The translations under genes and the position numbers were made by a program. A stretch of DNA of 64,000 nt from Paraburkholderia oxyphila NBRC 105797 (lineage in GTDB: Bacteria > Pseudomonadota > Gammaproteobacteria > Burkholderiales > Burkholderiaceae): NCBI RefSeq assembly GCF_000685075.1, contig NZ_BAYD01000030.1, positions 37,956-101,955 on the forward strand, read 5' to 3'. Shown here piece after piece: positions 59,640-64,000 of this stretch (position 1 is the first letter of the stretch; each line of letters starts with the position of its first letter). The notes under the pieces are model-generated. The model was not told the origin of the DNA. It saw nothing but the letters and a program-made list of their open reading frames with translations, and ran no database searches.

Positions 59640-60974
59640 ATGCAAGAAATCGACGAATTCCTGAAGAAGCACCACATCACCGAAGTCGAAGCGATCATCC
59701 CCGACATGGCGGGCACCGCGCGCGGCAAGATCACGCCCCGCAGCAAGTTCGAATCGGGCGAGTCCATGCGGTTGCCGCAGGCCGTGATGATCCAGACCGT
59801 GACGGGCGACTACCCCGAAGACGGCAGCTTCACCGGCGTCACCGATCCGGACATGGTGTGCGTGCCCGATGCTTCGACCATCCGCATCATTCCGTGGGCC
59901 GTCGATCCCACGGCCCAGGTGATCCACGACTGCGTCCACTTCGACGGCTCGCCCGTCGAAATCTCGCCGCGTCGTGTGCTGCGCCGCGTCCTGGAACTTT
60001 ACGAGGCCAAGGGCTGGAAGCCCGTGATCGCGCCCGAACTCGAGTTCTACCTCGTCGACATGAACAAGGATCCGGACCTGCCGCTCGTGCCGCCCGTGGG
60101 CCGCACGGGCCGTCCGGAGACAGGCCGCCAGTCGTATTCGATCGAAGCGGTAAACGAATTCGATCCGCTCTTCGAGGACATCTACGAGTACTGCGATATC
60201 CAGGGCCTCGAAGTCGATACGCTGATTCACGAAGTCGGCGCCGCGCAAATGGAAATCAACTTCCTGCACGGCGACGCCCTGAAGCTCGCGGACCAGGTGT
60301 TCCTCTTCAAGCGCACGGTGCGCGAAGCGGCGCTGCGCCACCATATGTACGCCACGTTCATGGCGAAACCGATGGAGAACGAGCCGGGCTCGGCCATGCA
60401 CATGCACCAGAGCATCGTGTCCTCCGAAAGCGGCCAGAACCTCTTCACGGGCGAGGACGGCAAGGCGACCGACATGTTCTATGCGTACATCGCCGGCCTG
60501 CAGAAGTACACGCCCGCGCTGATGCCGATCTTCGCGCCGTACATCAACTCGTACCGCCGCCTCTCGCGCTTCATGGCCGCGCCGATCAACGTCGCCTGGG
60601 GCTACGACAACCGCACGGTGGGCTTTCGCGTGCCGTACTCGTCGCCGGGCGCGCGGCGCATCGAGAACCGCATTCCGGGTGTCGACACGAACCCGTACCT
60701 TGCGATGGCCGCGACGCTGGCCGCAGGCTACCTCGGCATGACGCAGCACCTCAAGCCAACCGAGCCCCTGCTCTCCGACGGCTATTCGCTGCCGTACCAG
60801 CTGCCGCGCAACCTCGAAGAGGGCCTTACGCTGATGAGCGCGTCGGAGCCGCTGAAGGAGATCCTCGGCGAAAAGTTCGTGCGCGCCTACCTCGCGCTCA
60901 AGGAAACCGAATACGAAGCGTATTTCCGCGTGATCAGTTCGTGGGAACGCAAGCACTTGCTGCTGCACGTGTAA
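59640..60974 (+). CDS. puuA: Gamma-glutamylputrescine synthetase (PuuA/SpuB-like, glutamine synthetase fold)
   Basis: The 444-residue ATP-dependent ligase joins glutamate to putrescine, the first step of the gamma-glutamylated route. It has the glutamine synthetase fold with ELEFYLVDMN, EVGAAQMEINF, SAMHMHQSI and the ATP-site NRTVGFRVPYSSPGARRIENRIPG. The start follows GAGAACGACA. It lies 30 bp after puuD and 19 bp before the transaminase gene. Glutamine synthetase proper (GlnA) is about 470 residues and has a Tyr adenylylation site that is not evident here. Confidence 0.95.
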   Translation: MQEIDEFLKKHHITEVEAIIPDMAGTARGKITPRSKFESGESMRLPQAVMIQTVTGDYPEDGSFTGVTDPDMVCVPDASTIRIIPWAVDPTAQVIHDCVHFDGSPVEISPRRVLRRVLELYEAKGWKPVIAPELEFYLVDMNKDPDLPLVPPVGRTGRPETGRQSYSIEAVNEFDPLFEDIYEYCDIQGLEVDTLIHEVGAAQMEINFLHGDALKLADQVFLFKRTVREAALRHHMYATFMAKPMENEPGSAMHMHQSIVSSESGQNLFTGEDGKATDMFYAYIAGLQKYTPALMPIFAPYINSYRRLSRFMAAPINVAWGYDNRTVGFRVPYSSPGARRIENRIPGVDTNPYLAMAATLAAGYLGMTQHLKPTEPLLSDGYSLPYQLPRNLEEGLTLMSASEPLKEILGEKFVRAYLALKETEYEAYFRVISSWERKHLLLHV

Positions 60975-60993
60975 TAGACAGGAGACACGAAAG

Positions 60994-62427
60994 ATGAGCT
61001 ATCGAATCGACGCCCCCGCCAGCGCGCTGCAAGAACTGCCGACGACGCTGCGCGCGCAAACCTCGCGCTCGACTGCCGACTACCGCGCACTCGACGCCGC
61101 GCATCATATCCATCCGTTCTCCGACATGGGTTCGCTCAACAAGGCCGGCAGCCGCGTGATCGTGAAAGCGAAAGGCGTGTACCTGTGGGACTCGGAAGGC
61201 AACCAGATCATCGACGGCATGGCCGGACTCTGGTGCGTGAACGTGGGCTATGGCCGCAAGGAGCTCGCCGACGCCGCCTACAAGCAGCTTCAGGAACTGC
61301 CCTACTACAACACGTTCTTCAAGACCACGCACCCGCCGGTGATCGAGCTTTCGGCGCTGCTCGCCGAGCTCTCGCCCGAGCCGTTCAATCACTTCTTCTA
61401 TTGCAACAGCGGCTCGGAAGGCAACGACACGGTGCTGCGCATCGTGCACCAGTACTGGCTCACGCAAGGCAAGCCTTCGAAGAAGGTCGTCATCTCGCGC
61501 AAGAACGGCTATCACGGCTCGACCATCGCGGGCGGCACGCTCGGCGGCATGGGCTACATGCATGAGCAGATGCCCTCGAAGGTCGAGAACATCGTCCATA
61601 TCGATCAGCCGTACTTCTTCGGCGAAGCGCAAGGCGACATGACGCCCGAGGAGTTCGGCCTCGCGCGCGCCCAGCAGCTCGAAGCGAAGATTCTCGAAGT
61701 GGGCGCTGAGAACGTGGCCGCCTTTATCGGCGAGCCGTTCCAGGGCGCGGGCGGCGTGATCTTCCCGCCTTCCACGTACTGGCCGGAAATCCAGCGTATC
61801 TGCCGCAAGTACGACATCCTGCTGTGCGCCGACGAAGTGATCGGCGGCTTCGGGCGCACCGGCGAATGGTTCGCGCATCAGCACTTCGGCTTCGAGCCCG
61901 ACCTCATCACGATGGCCAAGGGCCTCACGAGCGGTTATGTGCCGATGGGCGCGGTGGGCATTCACGACCGCATCGCCAAGGCGCTGATCGAGAACGGCGA
62001 CTTCAACCATGGCCTCACGTATTCGGGCCATCCGGTGGCCGCCGCGGTCGCGGTCGCCAACCTCAAGCTGCTGCGCGACGAGCGCATTGTCGAGCGCGTG
62101 AAGACGGACACCGGCCCGTACTTCCAGCAGCGCCTGCGCGAAACCTTCGACAATCACCCGATCATCGGCGATATCTCCGGCACGGGGCTCGTGGCGGGCC
62201 TGCAGCTCGCCGAAGATCCGAAGGCGCGCAAGCGCTTCGCGAACGGTGGCGACGTGGGCACGATCTGCCGCGACTTCTGCTTCAACGGCAACCTGATCAT
62301 GCGCGCCACGGGCGACCGCATGCTGCTCTCGCCGCCGCTCGTCATCACGCGCGCCGAGATCGATGAAATCGTGTCGAAGGCGAAGAAGGCCGTCGACGCA
62401 ACCGCGCAACAACTGGGACTTTCGTAA
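60994..62427 (+). CDS. spuC: Putrescine-pyruvate aminotransferase (SpuC-like, class III)
   Basis: The 477-residue PLP-dependent transaminase has the catalytic lysine in LITMAKGLTSGYVPMGAV and the PLP-Asp in LLCADEVIGGFGRTG. It likely converts putrescine (or diamines) and pyruvate to 4-aminobutyraldehyde and alanine. It occupies the place that the E. coli pathway gives to the oxidase PuuB. It follows puuA by 19 bp and precedes the binding-protein gene by 78 bp. Substrate is inferred from cluster order as in Pseudomonas spuC; cadaverine and other polyamines are possible. Confidence 0.93.
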   Translation: MSYRIDAPASALQELPTTLRAQTSRSTADYRALDAAHHIHPFSDMGSLNKAGSRVIVKAKGVYLWDSEGNQIIDGMAGLWCVNVGYGRKELADAAYKQLQELPYYNTFFKTTHPPVIELSALLAELSPEPFNHFFYCNSGSEGNDTVLRIVHQYWLTQGKPSKKVVISRKNGYHGSTIAGGTLGGMGYMHEQMPSKVENIVHIDQPYFFGEAQGDMTPEEFGLARAQQLEAKILEVGAENVAAFIGEPFQGAGGVIFPPSTYWPEIQRICRKYDILLCADEVIGGFGRTGEWFAHQHFGFEPDLITMAKGLTSGYVPMGAVGIHDRIAKALIENGDFNHGLTYSGHPVAAAVAVANLKLLRDERIVERVKTDTGPYFQQRLRETFDNHPIIGDISGTGLVAGLQLAEDPKARKRFANGGDVGTICRDFCFNGNLIMRATGDRMLLSPPLVITRAEIDEIVSKAKKAVDATAQQLGLS

Positions 62428-62505
62428 CGCTGCAAACTAAGGGCCGGCGGCGCACAACGGGGTGCGGGCGCCGCCCGCCAACTTTTATCTTCTGGGGAAT
62501 TCAAC

Positions 62506-63627
62506 ATGAGTGTCAGACATCTTCGTCATGCCGTCGCAGTGGCCGCGCTTGCCGTCTGTGCGGGTCTCACGGCTACCTCGAGCCAGACGGCTCGCGCCGC
62601 CGACGACGCACTGAACGTGTACAACTGGTCCGACTACATTGCGAAAGACACGATCCCGAACTTCGAGAAGCAGACGGGCATCCATGTGAAGTACGACAAC
62701 TACGACAGCGACGACACGCTGCAGGCCAAGCTGCTCGCAGGCAGCTCGGGCTACGACATCGTGGTGCCGACTTCGAACTACATGGCCAAGCAGATTCAGG
62801 CCGGCGTCTACCAGAAGCTCGACAAGTCGAAGCTCCCCAATCTCGCGAACCTCGATCCGCTGCTCATGCACATGATTGCCGATGCCGATCCGGGCAATCA
62901 GTACGGCGTGCCCTGGGCATTCGGCACCGACGGTGTCGGCTACAACCAGGAAGCCATCGAGAAGGCACTGGGCACGAACGCACCGGTCGATAGCTGGGCG
63001 CTGATCTTCGATCCGCAATACCTTTCGAAGCTCAAGGGCTGCGGTGTCTCGTTCCTCGACCAGGCCGTCGACGCCTTCGCGGCCACGCTGCAGTACATGG
63101 GCAAGAACCCCAACAGCACGAACCCGGCCGACTACCAGGCAGCCTTCGAAGTGCTGAAGAAAGTCCGCCCGTACATCACCCAGTTCAACTCCTCGGGCTA
63201 CATCAACGACCTCGTGAACAATGACATCTGCGTCGCGTTCGCCTGGTCCGGCGACGTGGGCATCGCTCACCGCCGCGCCGAGGAAGCCAAGCGTGCGTAT
63301 CACATCAAGTTCTCGAATCCGAAGGAAGGCGGCTTGCTGTGGTTCGACGTGATGGTCGTGCCCAAGGACGCTCCGCACCCCGAAGCGGCCATGAAGTGGA
63401 TCAACTACATCGAAGATCCGAAGGTCAACGCCGCGATCACCAACGAAGTGTTCTATCCCACCGCAAACAAGGCCGCGCACCAGTTCGTGACGGCGTCGGT
63501 CGCGCAAGACCCGACGGTCTATCCGTCCGAAGACGTGCTCAAGAAAATGACGCTGATGAAGCCGATGCCGGCCGACATCCTGCGCCTCGAAAACCGTCTG
63601 TGGTCGCAGCTGAAGACCGGCCACTGA
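62506..63627 (+). CDS. potF: Polyamine ABC transporter substrate-binding protein (PotF/SpuD-like)
   Basis: A 373-residue periplasmic binding protein with a signal peptide of about 30 residues ending ARA, then ADDALNVYNWSDYIAKDTIPNFEKQTGI, the N-terminal signature of PotD/PotF. Core blocks include YDIVVPTSNYMAKQIQAG, NQYGVPWAFGTDGVGYN and NDICVAFAWSGDVGIA. It binds putrescine or spermidine and passes it to the permease. It follows spuC in the same operon. A small hairpin and the transporter ATPase gene follow. Confidence 0.94.
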   Translation: MSVRHLRHAVAVAALAVCAGLTATSSQTARAADDALNVYNWSDYIAKDTIPNFEKQTGIHVKYDNYDSDDTLQAKLLAGSSGYDIVVPTSNYMAKQIQAGVYQKLDKSKLPNLANLDPLLMHMIADADPGNQYGVPWAFGTDGVGYNQEAIEKALGTNAPVDSWALIFDPQYLSKLKGCGVSFLDQAVDAFAATLQYMGKNPNSTNPADYQAAFEVLKKVRPYITQFNSSGYINDLVNNDICVAFAWSGDVGIAHRRAEEAKRAYHIKFSNPKEGGLLWFDVMVVPKDAPHPEAAMKWINYIEDPKVNAAITNEVFYPTANKAAHQFVTASVAQDPTVYPSEDVLKKMTLMKPMPADILRLENRLWSQLKTGH

Positions 63628-63922
63628 TCGACTGAACGGGGCGGCCGTCCGCCCCCGGAAGAAAACCGAAGGAGAAGGAAGGAGACAACGTGCGGAAGAG
63701 GGATCGCTCGACCCCTCTCCGCCAGAAGTTTGCTGTTCGAAGTCCGGCTGAGCGCGCCGCCCCTTATTTGAAACCGACGCGCCAGTTTCCAACGAGCTCC
63801 GTTCGCAGTACTAAAGTCCGCGAGTCGCTTTTGCGCCCCGTGCGGGGCCACTCGCGCCCGCATTTGCCCACGCCATGCAAGGACATGCCGTACCGCGATC
63901 AGAAAGGAACCCAGGTTACATC
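63628..63922 (+). other. Intergenic region, potF to ATPase gene
   Basis: About 295 bases without a gene. It contains a GC-rich 7-bp hairpin at 63638-63655 (arms 63638-63644 and 63649-63655) without a T run, and a second stem at 63692-63722. Such hairpins after binding-protein genes often protect their mRNA. No promoter is obvious. Confidence 0.5.
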
Positions 63923-64000
63923 ATGAATTCGACGTCCCAAGTCAACGCCTCCGAAGCCGCTCGCGCCACCGCCGCGGCCAGCTCCCGCGACGCTTTCGTA
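63923..64000 (+). CDS. Start of a gene, probable polyamine ABC transporter ATP-binding protein (PotG/SpuF)
   Basis: The 26 residues visible run off the window edge: a polar, Ala/Ser-rich leader and then SRDAFV. The leader has no ATPase motif, so the identity rests on position: in spuD/potF operons the ATPase PotG comes next. The ATG has AAGGAACC some way upstream. The call is inference from gene order. Confidence 0.5.
   Translation, partial: MNSTSQVNASEAARATAAASSRDAFV

Noticed and set aside
1..64000. rRNA, tRNA, CRISPR array, IS transposase or prophage
   Set aside because: No T-arm/anticodon pattern, spaced repeats or transposase or integrase motifs were recognised by eye; short RNAs could still be missed.

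Overview
The window is one contiguous stretch of high-GC beta-proteobacterial chromosome. Its gene content and protein families fit Paraburkholderia, Caballeronia or Burkholderia: an OmpC-type porin, AhpCF, an LpiA/MprF-AcvB pair, an acetoacetate decarboxylase / 3-hydroxybutyrate dehydrogenase / patatin operon, and many LysR, IclR, TetR and RpiR regulators. That assignment comes from protein family and context, not from a marker gene. No rRNA, tRNA, CRISPR array, IS transposase or prophage gene was seen.

Layout. 1-6.2 kb: end of a DUF2917 gene, a porin, and the mprF-acvB membrane-lipid operon. 6.2-9 kb: an orphan HigA-like antitoxin and the ahpC-ahpF peroxide-defence pair. 9.4-15.8 kb: LysR / pirin / DoxX, a class III aminotransferase, FUSC, a microprotein, a long rubredoxin and a LuxR regulator. 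16-23.8 kb: a nitrilase with an APC permease, a DUF2242 lipoprotein, a LysE exporter divergent from an Lrp regulator, a DUF1016 nuclease carrying an internal palindrome, and a TetR regulator. 24.1-31.7 kb: a complete reductive pyrimidine-degradation cluster (carbamoyl-amino acid hydrolase, PreT, PreA, NCS1 permease, dihydropyrimidinase), interrupted by a 294-bp nested inverted-repeat element.

31.7-34.5 kb (minus strand): the most unusual locus. A three-gene operon encodes a CRP-like cyclic-nucleotide-binding protein with a FliG-like C-terminus, a MotA-like channel protein and a MotB/OmpA-like protein. No other flagellar gene lies nearby. It looks like a self-contained rotor-stator module under nucleotide control and is the best candidate for an undescribed system.

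34.8-41.5 kb: DUF2783, an FAD aromatic-type monooxygenase, a metallo-beta-lactamase-fold protein with a degenerate metal motif, two tandem IclR paralogues and a cytochrome P450. 41.5-48 kb: a sugar/polyol ABC importer with an RpiR regulator and an SDR dehydrogenase. 48-50.9 kb: the adc-bdhA-patatin operon. 51.3-54.5 kb: an AEC transporter, then a DHA2 efflux pump divergent from MarR with a clear palindromic operator. 54.5-64 kb: polyamine catabolism and uptake (agmatinase, PuuC, PuuR, then PuuD-PuuA-SpuC-PotF and the start of a transporter ATPase), in the order of the Pseudomonas spuABCD genes.

Start codons were often moved inward from the longest reading frame to match signal peptides, ribosome-binding sites or family N-termini; each such choice is explained. 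Functions are inferred from recognised motifs and from context, with no database search.
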